From Bacillota bacterium (lineage in GTDB: Bacteria; Bacillota; UBA4882; UBA10575), in contig JAAYHY010000089.1 in the NCBI GenBank assembly GCA_012735135.1, positions 1 to 46,979 on the forward strand: a stretch of DNA of 46,979 nucleotides, written 5' to 3'. The position numbers were made by a program, and so were the translations under genes. Shown piece after piece: positions 15,923 through 24,601 of the stretch (positions are counted from its first letter, which is position 1; each line of letters begins with the position of its first letter). The notes under the pieces were generated by a model. That model worked only from the letters and a program-made list of their open reading frames with translations. It was not told where the DNA came from and did not search any database.

Positions 15923-16756
15923 ATGGAAGATGTGCAAAACCGTTTTGATGAACGGGGGATTGAGATTCAGCGGGTCGGGGTCAAAGAGGTCCACCTTCCC
16001 TTTTTGATCGCCACAAAGGGCGGGGGTTACCAGCAGATTTTAGGGAAAATCACGGCTGCGGTCAACCTTCCGGAACAATATAAAGGAACCCACCTCAGCC
16101 GTTTCCTTGAGATTATGGCCGGTTGGGGCGACAAACCCATCTCCGGCCGGGAATTAAAACAGATCTTAATGGAATTGCGAACAAAACTCAAGGCCTCCTC
16201 CGCCGATTTATCGTTGGATTTTCGTTATTTTATGCCGGTTACGGCTCCGGTCAGCGGTCTCGTTGCCCCTTTGGACTTTCCCTGTCAGTTTTGGGGGCGG
16301 TTGACCGCCGCCGGTTATGAATTCCGTTTATCCGTTCAGGTGCCCGTGGTCTCTCTTTGTCCCTGCAGTAAAGCCATCTCCCGGTACGGGGCCCATAACC
16401 AACGGGCAGTGATCAAAGCTTGTGTCCAGTGCCGCCCCGGCTATTATCTTTGGATTGAAGATCTGATTCTGCTCCTCCGCGCCCAAGGCAGTTCTTGTGT
16501 CTATCCGGTTTTAAAACGGGAAGATGAAAAATACGTGACGGAAGAGGCTTATGATCACCCGAAGTTTGTCGAAGATATCCTCCGCGATTCGGTGCTGGCT
16601 TTACGGCAGGAGCCGAAGGTTTGTTGGTTTCGTCTGGAAGTGGAGAGCTTTGAATCCATCCATAACCATAGCGCCTTAGCCTACTGTGAAGAAGAGACCG
16701 TCTCCTTGCACCATGGAGTAAAGGGGCAGAATTCACAGTCGGCGCCGGGGGGGTAA
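15923..16756 (+). CDS. folE2: GTP cyclohydrolase I, FolE2 type
   Basis: Converts GTP to dihydroneopterin triphosphate, the first folate step, using a metal other than obligate zinc. Family marks: MEDVQNRFDERGIEIQRVGV at the start, KGTHLSRFLEI, SLCPCSKAISRYGAHNQR (C146, C148) and ESFESIHNHSALAYC near the end. 277 residues, with about 20 after the usual end. Those last codons lie antisense to the end of addA (76-base convergent overlap). The ribosome site is weak. It completes a local folate set with folK and folP on the opposite strand. Confidence 0.94.
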   Translation: MEDVQNRFDERGIEIQRVGVKEVHLPFLIATKGGGYQQILGKITAAVNLPEQYKGTHLSRFLEIMAGWGDKPISGRELKQILMELRTKLKASSADLSLDFRYFMPVTAPVSGLVAPLDFPCQFWGRLTAAGYEFRLSVQVPVVSLCPCSKAISRYGAHNQRAVIKACVQCRPGYYLWIEDLILLLRAQGSSCVYPVLKREDEKYVTEEAYDHPKFVEDILRDSVLALRQEPKVCWFRLEVESFESIHNHSALAYCEEETVSLHHGVKGQNSQSAPGG

Positions 16757-19700
16757 TCCTCCGGGTGGTCATGGGTGGTAATATACTCAACGCTTTTGAT
16801 GATCTCTTCCTCGGTGGCGCCGAGGTTTTTTTCTGTCAAAGGACAGGGCAGTTGAATATTGGGTGAGACAAAATAGATCCAGCCTTCCGCCGGTAAACGC
16901 CCATAAATGGCGCGTAGGGCCAAGGCGTAAAGGTAAACCTGGAAGTAATAACGATTCCGGATTTTTCCGGGCGGGGGCAGACGTCGGTTGGTTTTGAAAT
17001 CAACCACCACCATCCGCCCGTCAGGATAAAAAAGCACCCGGTCGATGATGCCCTTGATGATGACTCCTTTTAAAGCCAGGACAAAAGGAAGTTCGTTTTC
17101 TACCCGGACCCCGGGTTGGGGCACAAAGGGACTGGCCAGGTAGTTTTGGTACATCGCCTGTAACTGGGTTGTCGCTTCCTGTTGTTCCGCGGGGGTTAAC
17201 CCCTGGAACCAGTCGGCAAAGGCCGGTTCCGCATTTCCTTGGCTGGCCGCGGGGGCGGCGATGAGGCGGTGGAAAACATCCCCCAGCAGCAGGCTGTAGT
17301 TGGCGGAGAATCCTCCGGCCGGTGATTTTTCGCCCATGGCTACCGCTGCCGGATCACTCCCTAACCGGTGTTGCCAGTAAAAACGGCGCGGACATTCCTG
17401 GAAGGTTAAGAGGGGGGTTAGGGAAAGGCGTCTGGTCGTAATTTTTCCGGCCGGGAGCGGCTGCTCAAGGGCGGCGGCGATCTCCTCGCCCACTGATTGC
17501 TTCTCAGTCACTACCGGGCTGGTTTTGGGCAGCGGCGGTACCGACCGGGTGAATTTCAACGGATAACCGTCGAGGGTCAATTTTCCTTCCTCCCCGGTCT
17601 TGAGCTCCGGGATGGTCAACATCAGCCAATCCAGCCAGGAATGGCTTTCATCAACCGTGGTCGTTTTGACCTCTTTTGCCGTCCCGGAGAACAGCAGGTA
17701 ATCACGGGCGCGGGGCATCCCGACATAAAATAACCGTTTCAACTCGGAGATTTCCGCCCGTTTCTCACGTTCGTTGAATTTCCTCGTTTCTTCAGTCTCT
17801 AACCAACGGCCATCGGGGGCTTTTACTTTGTGGATGACACCCCGGTTTTTATCATAAAAAACCGTGGTCCGGGCCGCCAGTTTAAATTCGGCGTCCATTT
17901 CCGGGAGGACGACGACGGGAAATTCCAACCCCTTGGCCGCATGAATCGTCATCATTTGGACGAAGTTTCCTGTCTCCGGAGCGATAGAGGCTTCTCCTTC
18001 CCGCACTTCCAGGGTGGAGAGGTGACGGAGGAAAGCGACAAAATCCCCCACATCAGAGAAACCTTGAGCGGCAAATTCTTCCGCCCGCTGGATTAATTTT
18101 TCCAAATTGGCTAAATAACGTTGGCCTTCCGGGAGAGCGGCGATGGTCTCTAAATAACCGGTTTCACTCCACGCCCACCGCAGGAGCGCCGGGATCGAAA
18201 GTAAGTGGGCATTTTGGTTAAGAGAAAGAAGAAGATGTTGCAGACGGGCGAGACGGCTCCTTTCCGGCCCGGAGATTTTGGACGGATAGTCGTCGGCCTT
18301 CTTACTCCCATAGAAACCACGGGTTAAGCCATGGGGATACGCCAACCAGAAGAGGGCGGCATCGGAAACCTGACAAAAGGGGGAGCGCAAGACTCCGGCC
18401 AGCGCCAAGCCATCCTCCGGGCATTCCACTAAACGGAGGAAGTTCAGTTGGTCCTGGATCTCTTGACGGGCGTAAAAACCAACCCCCGCGGTGACCTGGT
18501 AAGGAATCCCGGCGGCCCGGAAAGCATCTTCAAAGGCTTTCAGAGGGGTTTTGGTGCGGAAGAGGACCGCCACATCACCAAACTGGACGGCCCTTGACGT
18601 TTTTCCGGTACGGACCTGCACCTCTCCCCTCTCTACCAAGTGGTAGAGGCGGGCGGCAAGGATTCTTGGTTCATTTTCAGGAGCCAGGAGGACTTCCACC
18701 CCGGTCTCCTCCTCCTTTTCCCCATTGGTTTTTTCCGTTTCCGCCGGGATTAAAGGTTGGTAGGGAAAGGCTTCGGAGGCGAAGATGGAACGGCAAAGAC
18801 CGTTGATCACCTCCGCCACCGCCGGTTTGGTCCGGTAGTTCTTGGCCAACACCAGGACTTGTCCCCTCTGCTCCAACCGGGAAGCCGCCAATTTGGTCAT
18901 AATCTCTACTTCCGCCCCGCGAAAACGGTAGATTGATTGTTTTAGATCGCCCACCAGAAAGAGGCGGCCTTCTTTTCCGTGGTCACCGCGTAAAAACCGG
19001 ATGATCTCCCACTGCAAACTGTTGGTGTCCTGAAACTCATCGACCATAAAGTAGGCAAAGCGCCGCCGGTATTCGTCGGCCACCGCCGGGTGGTCGCGGA
19101 GGAGCTTCCAGACTAAGTACTGCTGATCGGTAAAGTCCAATTTACTTTCCATTCGCTTAAGGCGGTTATATTCCCGGTCAAAATAACCGAGAAAACTCAG
19201 GAGGACCGGCTTTTGGTGTTCCGCTTCCCGGGTAACAAGGGCTGTTTGCAGCTGGTCAACCAGGGTATGGACCTCATCAATCGCCGGACGCAGTTGCTTG
19301 TTGAGATTTTTCGGCAAAAAGGCCAAGAGATCGGCCATGATTTTGAGGCCGTCTTCGGTTAGACGCTCCAGCTTTTGCAGTTCTTTCTGGAAATCCGGCC
19401 ATTGGGCGAAAAGAGCAGTGAGCATTTCCCGGGCGCGGGGAGTCAACTTCACCCCCGACACTTCCTGCTGGAGGCGGAAAAGGGCGCTTCCCAACTGTTG
19501 TTTGGTTTTTTCCAGATTCACCCCGGCCACCGGAAGGGGCCCGGCCGGGGTCAAACTTTCAATCTCCGCCCCGGCTTCCCGTAAAACATTGTACAAGGCG
19601 GGCAGTTGCTCCAGGAAGAACTGAGAGCCTAGGGCGAGGACCACCGGAAGGTTCGTCCCCTTTTCATCTTCCGCCAGGAAGGCGCTTAACGCTCTTTTGG

Positions 19701-20112
19701 CCGCTTTGGCTTTAAAGAGGTACTCTTCGCCTTCATCGACGATGGTGGCTTGAGGATCAATACCGGCTTCCACCGGATATTGTCTTAACAGGGCAAAACA
19801 AAGGCCGTGGATAGTTGTGATCTTAGCCGCCACTTCTAACAATTCCAGTTGGCGCAGCCAGTAAGCGGCTTCCGGACCGTGGCTGTTCCGGTAGGCGGTC
19901 TCCAATTCTTGCCGGATCCGGGCCCGCATCTCGTCGGCGGCTTTGTTGGTGAAAGTAACGGCTACAATTTGGGGAACCTCACATTTTCTTGACTTCAGTA
20001 AGGAGAGATACTTTTGGGTCAAGACCCTTGTTTTTCCGGTCCCAGCGCCGGCCATCACCAGCAGATCCGTGGAAAACTCCTCGACGGCCCTTTTTTGCTC
20101 CTCATTCAGCAT
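16681..20112 (-). CDS. addA: AddA: helicase-nuclease subunit of the AddAB recombination complex
   Basis: UvrD-like superfamily 1A helicase with a C-terminal RecB-type nuclease, for double-strand break processing. Walker A is MAGAGTGKT near residue 20. Later motifs include FMVDEFQDTNSLQWEII, GDLKQSIYRFRGAE, MMTIHAAKGLEFPVVVLPE and RLFYVGMPRA (helicase motif VI). The nuclease core has GIIDRVLFYPDGRMVVVDFKT. The frame is open to 20253, but the family start is MLNEEQKRAVEEF at 20112, with AAGGTGA five bases before it, overlapping addB by 11 bases: 1143 residues. Cysteines in QECPRRFYW and CEFCPFTPWC resemble an iron-sulfur nuclease clasp, best known from AddB. Confidence 0.93.
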   Translation of the reverse strand: MLNEEQKRAVEEFSTDLLVMAGAGTGKTRVLTQKYLSLLKSRKCEVPQIVAVTFTNKAADEMRARIRQELETAYRNSHGPEAAYWLRQLELLEVAAKITTIHGLCFALLRQYPVEAGIDPQATIVDEGEEYLFKAKAAKRALSAFLAEDEKGTNLPVVLALGSQFFLEQLPALYNVLREAGAEIESLTPAGPLPVAGVNLEKTKQQLGSALFRLQQEVSGVKLTPRAREMLTALFAQWPDFQKELQKLERLTEDGLKIMADLLAFLPKNLNKQLRPAIDEVHTLVDQLQTALVTREAEHQKPVLLSFLGYFDREYNRLKRMESKLDFTDQQYLVWKLLRDHPAVADEYRRRFAYFMVDEFQDTNSLQWEIIRFLRGDHGKEGRLFLVGDLKQSIYRFRGAEVEIMTKLAASRLEQRGQVLVLAKNYRTKPAVAEVINGLCRSIFASEAFPYQPLIPAETEKTNGEKEEETGVEVLLAPENEPRILAARLYHLVERGEVQVRTGKTSRAVQFGDVAVLFRTKTPLKAFEDAFRAAGIPYQVTAGVGFYARQEIQDQLNFLRLVECPEDGLALAGVLRSPFCQVSDAALFWLAYPHGLTRGFYGSKKADDYPSKISGPERSRLARLQHLLLSLNQNAHLLSIPALLRWAWSETGYLETIAALPEGQRYLANLEKLIQRAEEFAAQGFSDVGDFVAFLRHLSTLEVREGEASIAPETGNFVQMMTIHAAKGLEFPVVVLPEMDAEFKLAARTTVFYDKNRGVIHKVKAPDGRWLETEETRKFNEREKRAEISELKRLFYVGMPRARDYLLFSGTAKEVKTTTVDESHSWLDWLMLTIPELKTGEEGKLTLDGYPLKFTRSVPPLPKTSPVVTEKQSVGEEIAAALEQPLPAGKITTRRLSLTPLLTFQECPRRFYWQHRLGSDPAAVAMGEKSPAGGFSANYSLLLGDVFHRLIAAPAASQGNAEPAFADWFQGLTPAEQQEATTQLQAMYQNYLASPFVPQPGVRVENELPFVLALKGVIIKGIIDRVLFYPDGRMVVVDFKTNRRLPPPGKIRNRYYFQVYLYALALRAIYGRLPAEGWIYFVSPNIQLPCPLTEKNLGATEEEIIKSVEYITTHDHPEDYPPGADCEFCPFTPWCKETVSSSQ

Positions 20113-23100
20113 GGGTTTCACCTTCCCTTCCCCAGATTTGCTGCCGGCAGACAGTTCGGAACTCGCAATAGGAGGGGCATTCTCCGGGCGGGGCAAAGGG
20201 GAAATGGCCCCGGCGGATTCCGTCAAAAAGGCCGACCGCGCTCTGGACCGCATTGTCCAGTACTTTCACCCATTCCTCTTCCGTACAGGCCCCTTTGACC
20301 TTAACCCCGAAATCTAAAGCTTCCTGCCGCCAAATTCCCCCTAAACGGTGGGTTTGTCGTAAACTGTAATAGCTGGCGCCCACCGGGTGCCCCGCCGGGA
20401 GGAAAAGACGGCTCACCGCCAATAGATAGAGGGGGAGCTGTAGATCTTTACCTTTCATAATCCCCGTTTTTGTTGGCGGCGTTCCGGATTTGTAATCGTA
20501 AACGATGAAATTACCGGCGCTGGCGGTATCGACCCGGTCGATCTTCCCCCACAGCCGGAGCAAAGGCCGGTCGGGGGACGGATCTTCCGTCTCTAGTGTC
20601 AAGGGGTCGGGGGTTGAGGCGCCATCGGCTTCCTTTTGCATGCCCCCAAAACCCAACTCCAGATACCGGGGGGTAAACCGGCCTCCGGTCTGTTCCTGCC
20701 AGGAGATCTCTTCTTTAATTACCCGGGTTAAGATCGCGGTTAAGTTTTCCCGCCCCAAAGCCAACAGGTTTTGTTGAACCTGGTTGGGGGATGCCGGCGC
20801 CGCCGGATAGAGGCGCTCTACCAAAGCCGCAATTTCATTGGCGTATTCATGGAAGTGGTTCCGGGACAAGACTTTACCCCGGTGACGCTTGAAGAATTGA
20901 TTGAGAATCCCATGGGCAATACTGCCTTCCTCTAACCGGGAGGGTACGGGCTCCGGGACGGTAAGGGGTTTCAGCCTTAACCACCGCCGGCAGAAATAAG
21001 CGAAGGGACAAGTCGCGTACTCTTCCAGGGCGGAAATACTGATCGGCGCTTCCCCCAGTTTGGCCTGGATTAGTTGGGCTTCCCCGGGACCTAGAAATCC
21101 GTTCCGGCTCCGGCCGGCCCGCCGGCGGACTTCTTCGGCTTGGATCTTTTGACTGATTTCGTTTCTTATCTCCTCCCAACTGTGCCGCGTTTTCTTGGTG
21201 TTTATTCCCACCGGTGGTTTGGGGGGAAGCAACAACTGCATCCTTTGGCCTTCCGGTTCTTCCTGGCTAACACAACCGGGTGGGAGCAGCCTTTCCACGT
21301 CATGCCAGAAGGAACAGGGGTTGACCGGTCTCCCCTCTTCATCGGTGCGGCAACAAGAAAGGATCAGTTTTTCCCGGGCGGTTTTGATCATGTAGTAGAA
21401 GAGCAAGCGTTCTCTTGACAACTGCTGGAGATTGGTGGGAAAAACATTGGCGAGCGGCCAGTTTTGAGTGGTCTCTTCCCGTAAAAGCCAGCGCTCCGCG
21501 GTCAGATGGGGAAACAAGCCTTCGTTTAACCCCACTATACAGGTAATCCGGAAATTGACGCCCCGAGCTTCCGCCGGGGTGAGGAGCCGGATTCCGTTGA
21601 CCCAGGAGGTTGGTCTTGGACATAGCTCGCGGGCAAGGATTGCTTCTAACGTAAAATAGAAATCTTCCAGCTTTACCTCTTGTGGGGCGAGAGCGGCCGT
21701 TAAGGTCAGGTTTTTTTGGAGCAAAATCCGTAGCCTACCCAGTAAGGAGGTTTGAAAAAACCTGGCGTGGAGTGCGGGTTCCGCGGCCTTCGGTTGCGGG
21801 AGGAAGTTTCTTAATAAGTATGGTTGGTTAAGCCAGGCCAGCCCCAATTGGAAATATTGTGCATAACTCCCCTGGGCTGGAATTTGGGTCAAAAAGTCGA
21901 CGAGTGTTTGGCAAAGCTTCTTCTTTTCTTCATCCGCCGCATAGAGGTTAGTCAATTTTGCTTGCCATTCCGGTAAGGAGGCTGCCGGCTCAAGCTGGTA
22001 CAGTTGGGGTTCTAAGATGAGTCCTCCCCAGCGCAGGAATTTGGTCATTTCTCCCCACTCAAAGTCAGAGAGGATGACACGGAAGGGTTGTAATAAGGCT
22101 TGGGCGGATGGTTCCTCCAATAAAGGGGTGCTCATTTGGGCGGATAAGGGTAAGCCGGCCGCGGAAAGGATTTGGTAGACCTGGTCGAGCGGATAAGGGG
22201 TCACCACCCCGATTTGGTCCGGGGTGAGGCCGGGATCGGCCGCCAATAAACGTTGGAGCGTTCTGGCCAGCGCAGCCAGTTCCCAGCGGTATCCTCCTTT
22301 GACGGTGCTCAGTTTTATACTGGCATCAGCCCGGACCGGCGCCGGCGCCGGCTCCTTCGCCCATAACGCTCCTTGGAGGTAGGCCAAGGTTGTCCTAGTC
22401 TCCGTTTTTTTCGGTGGGTGGAGACCGGCCACTTCTTCTTTTAATGCCCCTCGGCGCCAGGTGGGAAGGGGCAGCCCTTGCCGGCCGGCGCCACTATGGT
22501 CAAAAACAATGGTTACCTTAACCAGTTGGCTGATTTGATGAAAAAAATTTTCCTGTTGCGGGGTGAAATCGGTAAAGCCGATCACCCATAAGTGCCCGAT
22601 TTTTTGCCAGCAAGAAGCATTGACGATCTCCATGGTCGCCAGGCGCAGTTTTTCTTCGGTGTCGGCCAGGTGTTGCCGCTTTAAAGTTTGCTGGTACTCA
22701 GCATAAACCAAAGCCAATTCTTGCAGCGGCGGGCTGGCGCTTTGCACCAGGTTGAGGAAGGCAGAGGGTTCAAGGGCGGCCCGTTTCAGGAGCAAGATCT
22801 CCCGGCGCAGGGCCTCATAAAAGCCGGGAGTGGGAGAGGCTTGGGCTAGATAAGGTGTTTTTCCTTTCCGCGCCAAGGCGTCCGCCACCAAACGCAACAA
22901 TAATACGCTGCCGCCGGAGGTCAATTCCGCCAGACCGGTCCGGGTTTCTTCTAAAATATCCCGGACCAAGGCATCGATTAATAAAAAACGGGCGCCGCCC
23001 CAACTACCAAAGGCCGGGAGGAGTTGTTCTTCCCAGTATTCTAAGAGGGTTTGGGTGGGAAAGAGAAAAACAGGTTTTTTTCCCCCGGCCTCCCTCCATT

Positions 23101-23200
23101 CGTCCCCGGCGTAATTTTCCATAAACCCCACCGGATTCCGGTAGAGATCCGGATCGCGGATTATTTGTAACAATGGACATGACCCCCTTCTTCCCACCAT
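20102..23200 (-). CDS. addB: AddB: nuclease subunit of the AddAB complex
   Basis: 1032 residues, consistent with AddB-type subunits that keep a helicase-like fold. The C-terminal nuclease shows LRLWGKIDRVDTASAGNFIVYDYKSG. A first cysteine in EYATCPFAYFCRRWLRL and the terminal set CPSYCEFRTVC match the [4Fe-4S] staple, although the terminal spacing is C-x3-C-x5-C instead of the usual C-x2-C. I see no Walker A lysine motif near the N-terminus. The start is uncertain: ATG at 23200 or an internal TTG shortly after. The gene overlaps addA by 11 bases. Confidence 0.9.
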   Translation of the reverse strand: MVGRRGSCPLLQIIRDPDLYRNPVGFMENYAGDEWREAGGKKPVFLFPTQTLLEYWEEQLLPAFGSWGGARFLLIDALVRDILEETRTGLAELTSGGSVLLLRLVADALARKGKTPYLAQASPTPGFYEALRREILLLKRAALEPSAFLNLVQSASPPLQELALVYAEYQQTLKRQHLADTEEKLRLATMEIVNASCWQKIGHLWVIGFTDFTPQQENFFHQISQLVKVTIVFDHSGAGRQGLPLPTWRRGALKEEVAGLHPPKKTETRTTLAYLQGALWAKEPAPAPVRADASIKLSTVKGGYRWELAALARTLQRLLAADPGLTPDQIGVVTPYPLDQVYQILSAAGLPLSAQMSTPLLEEPSAQALLQPFRVILSDFEWGEMTKFLRWGGLILEPQLYQLEPAASLPEWQAKLTNLYAADEEKKKLCQTLVDFLTQIPAQGSYAQYFQLGLAWLNQPYLLRNFLPQPKAAEPALHARFFQTSLLGRLRILLQKNLTLTAALAPQEVKLEDFYFTLEAILARELCPRPTSWVNGIRLLTPAEARGVNFRITCIVGLNEGLFPHLTAERWLLREETTQNWPLANVFPTNLQQLSRERLLFYYMIKTAREKLILSCCRTDEEGRPVNPCSFWHDVERLLPPGCVSQEEPEGQRMQLLLPPKPPVGINTKKTRHSWEEIRNEISQKIQAEEVRRRAGRSRNGFLGPGEAQLIQAKLGEAPISISALEEYATCPFAYFCRRWLRLKPLTVPEPVPSRLEEGSIAHGILNQFFKRHRGKVLSRNHFHEYANEIAALVERLYPAAPASPNQVQQNLLALGRENLTAILTRVIKEEISWQEQTGGRFTPRYLELGFGGMQKEADGASTPDPLTLETEDPSPDRPLLRLWGKIDRVDTASAGNFIVYDYKSGTPPTKTGIMKGKDLQLPLYLLAVSRLFLPAGHPVGASYYSLRQTHRLGGIWRQEALDFGVKVKGACTEEEWVKVLDNAVQSAVGLFDGIRRGHFPFAPPGECPSYCEFRTVCRQQIWGREGETHAE

Positions 23201-23247
23201 CCCCTACTCTACGGGACTCCCCGGGTTATTTTCGATCATAAGATTGC

Positions 23248-23275
23248 TTGTCCCTTTAATATAGTGTAAGATAAT
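23248..23275 (+). promoter_or_regulatory. possible promoter of the PspC gene
   Basis: TTGTCC and GATAAT with a 16-base spacer, 40 bases upstream of the PspC start. A moderate match only. Confidence 0.35.
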
Positions 23276-23315
23276 CTTGGATCAAAATTCCGGGCCGTAA
23301 AAGGAGGTTTAATGG

Positions 23316-23744
23316 ATGAAACGTGGGCGTTTATACCGTTCCCGGCGAGAACGGATGATTGCCGGCGTGGCCGGCGGTTTAGCCGAATATTTTGAGGTAG
23401 ATGTGGCCGTTATCCGGCTCCTATGGATCATTGCCTTTTTTATGGGGGGCGGTTTTTTGGCCTATCTGATCGCTTGGTTTGTGATCCCGGAACGACCTGC
23501 CTTCAGCAGCGAAGAGCAAGAGACGATTGATCTTGAAGAAATGGAGGACAGTCCCGCAAGCCAGGAAGAGCGGGATCGACGGTGGCGCCTCGGTGGGCTT
23601 GTCCTCATCGTTGCCGGCTTGATCTTTCTTTGCCGGGAAATCTTCCCCTGGCCTTTTTTGCGCCGGAATTTTCTCCCTGTTTTGCTGATTATTGGCGGGT
23701 TAATTCTCCTGTTTAGCGGCTTTCAAAAGAATAGAAAAGCTTAA
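23316..23744 (+). CDS. PspC-domain membrane protein
   Basis: 142 residues. The N-terminal PspC domain is clear: LYRSRRERMIAGVAGGLAEYF, then VIRLLWIIAFFMGGGFLAYLIAWFVIP with one or two membrane helices. An acidic linker (about 70-90) leads to two further helices, LGGLVLIVAGLIFLC and FLPVLLIIGGLILLFSGF. PspC proteins act in envelope-stress responses. AAGGAGGT lies eight bases before the ATG. It stands alone on the plus strand and meets the cyclo-ligase gene tail-to-tail with a four-base overlap. Confidence 0.85.
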   Translation: MKRGRLYRSRRERMIAGVAGGLAEYFEVDVAVIRLLWIIAFFMGGGFLAYLIAWFVIPERPAFSSEEQETIDLEEMEDSPASQEERDRRWRLGGLVLIVAGLIFLCREIFPWPFLRRNFLPVLLIIGGLILLFSGFQKNRKA

Positions 23745-24310
23745 AAAATTAAACCTTCCTCCGTAAGGAGGGAATCAATCTTCACATCGGTAGCCGTTAC
23801 CGGGAGGGCTTCGGCGATTTGGAGTTGAAAAGCCAGACCCACCCGGACTGCGGGTTGGTTAACCGTCGCCAGATAACGATCGTAATAACCGGCTCCCCGC
23901 CCCAGGCGGTTCCCCTGCCGGTCAAAGGCCAAACCTGGAATGAAGAAGACCCCGATCTCATCCGGTGGACAAAGGGGCCCCTTTTGTGGTTCCAAGATGC
24001 CGAAGGGTCCGGGGGTTAAGTCTTTTAAGTTCTCGACGAGGCGAAACTCCATGGTCCGGTTTTTTTTCTTCACCACGGGAAGGGCTAAGCGAAAATCCTC
24101 TGCCAAGAGCCCGGCCAGGAGTTGATCGGTCATCACTTCGTGGTTGATGGAAGCATAAGCGGCGACCGTTGTTGTTCTTCGGAGGGCCGGCAAAGCCAGC
24201 GCATAAGTACAGATCAATTCACTCCGTCGTTTCACTTCCGAAAACGGAAGTTGTTCCAGCTTACGCTGGTAAATGGCGCGGAGTTCTTTTTTTTGCTGGG
24301 CGATTTCCAT
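23741..24310 (-). CDS. 5-formyltetrahydrofolate cyclo-ligase
   Basis: Converts 5-formyl-THF to 5,10-methenyl-THF with ATP. It starts with basic helix QQKKELRAIYQRKLEQL and has YASINHEVMTDQLL, FRLALPVVKKKNRTMEF, GPFGILEP and the family signature PGLAFDRQGNRLGRGAGYYDRYL. The frame extends to 24325, but the upstream codons contain the ribosome site itself (CGGAGGT), so the ATG at 24310 is preferred (189 residues). It lies directly downstream of a 6S RNA, a linkage well known for ssrS-ygfA in gammaproteobacteria. Confidence 0.92.
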   Translation of the reverse strand: MEIAQQKKELRAIYQRKLEQLPFSEVKRRSELICTYALALPALRRTTTVAAYASINHEVMTDQLLAGLLAEDFRLALPVVKKKNRTMEFRLVENLKDLTPGPFGILEPQKGPLCPPDEIGVFFIPGLAFDRQGNRLGRGAGYYDRYLATVNQPAVRVGLAFQLQIAEALPVTATDVKIDSLLTEEGLIF

Positions 24311-24370
24311 ACACAACCTCCGCATGTTTTTTGTAACCCATGGGCGTTATTCTTATGGTCAAGGGCATAA

Positions 24371-24556
24371 GGAAACCCCGCCATGTCGTTTACGGCTGAA
24401 GATTACCTGAACCCGCTCTCACAGGTGGGCGCCTCCCGGATGCTTTATGTGTCCTTCTCTCAGAAAGGCTTACATGCCGACAACCGAAGTACAGCTCCCC
24501 AGGTAAATGTGTTGGTTCAAAACATCAGCTTCGTCACGCGCACAGCAGGGTTTCCC
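24371..24556 (-). ncRNA. ssrS: 6S RNA
   Basis: RNA that mimics an open promoter and binds sigma-A RNA polymerase in stationary phase. About 186 nt. The closing stem pairs GGAAACCCTGC (24555-24545) with GCGGGGTTTCC near 24381-24371, with one U.G pair that exists only on the minus strand. The 3' half contains GGCGCCCACC and GGGTTCAGG, which resemble the conserved GCACCCACC...GGTTCA part of 6S RNAs. It lies between aspS and the cyclo-ligase gene; 6S neighbours both kinds of gene in other bacteria. Ends are approximate. Confidence 0.8.
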
Positions 24557-24571
24557 TTCACTTTACTATAG

Positions 24572-24601
24572 ATCATACCATAGGAAAGCTTATTCGTGCA
24601 A
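24572..24601 (-). promoter_or_regulatory. probable 6S RNA promoter
   Basis: On the minus strand TTGCAC (24601-24596) and TATGAT (24577-24572) are 18 bases apart, with the RNA beginning about ten bases later. It overlaps the last codons of aspS. A second -10-like box, TATAGT, lies at 24570-24565. Confidence 0.5.

Noticed and set aside
24383-24571. Plus-strand frame of 62 codons between the cyclo-ligase gene and aspS
   Set aside because: It lies antisense to the 6S RNA, has no ribosome site and no family resemblance.
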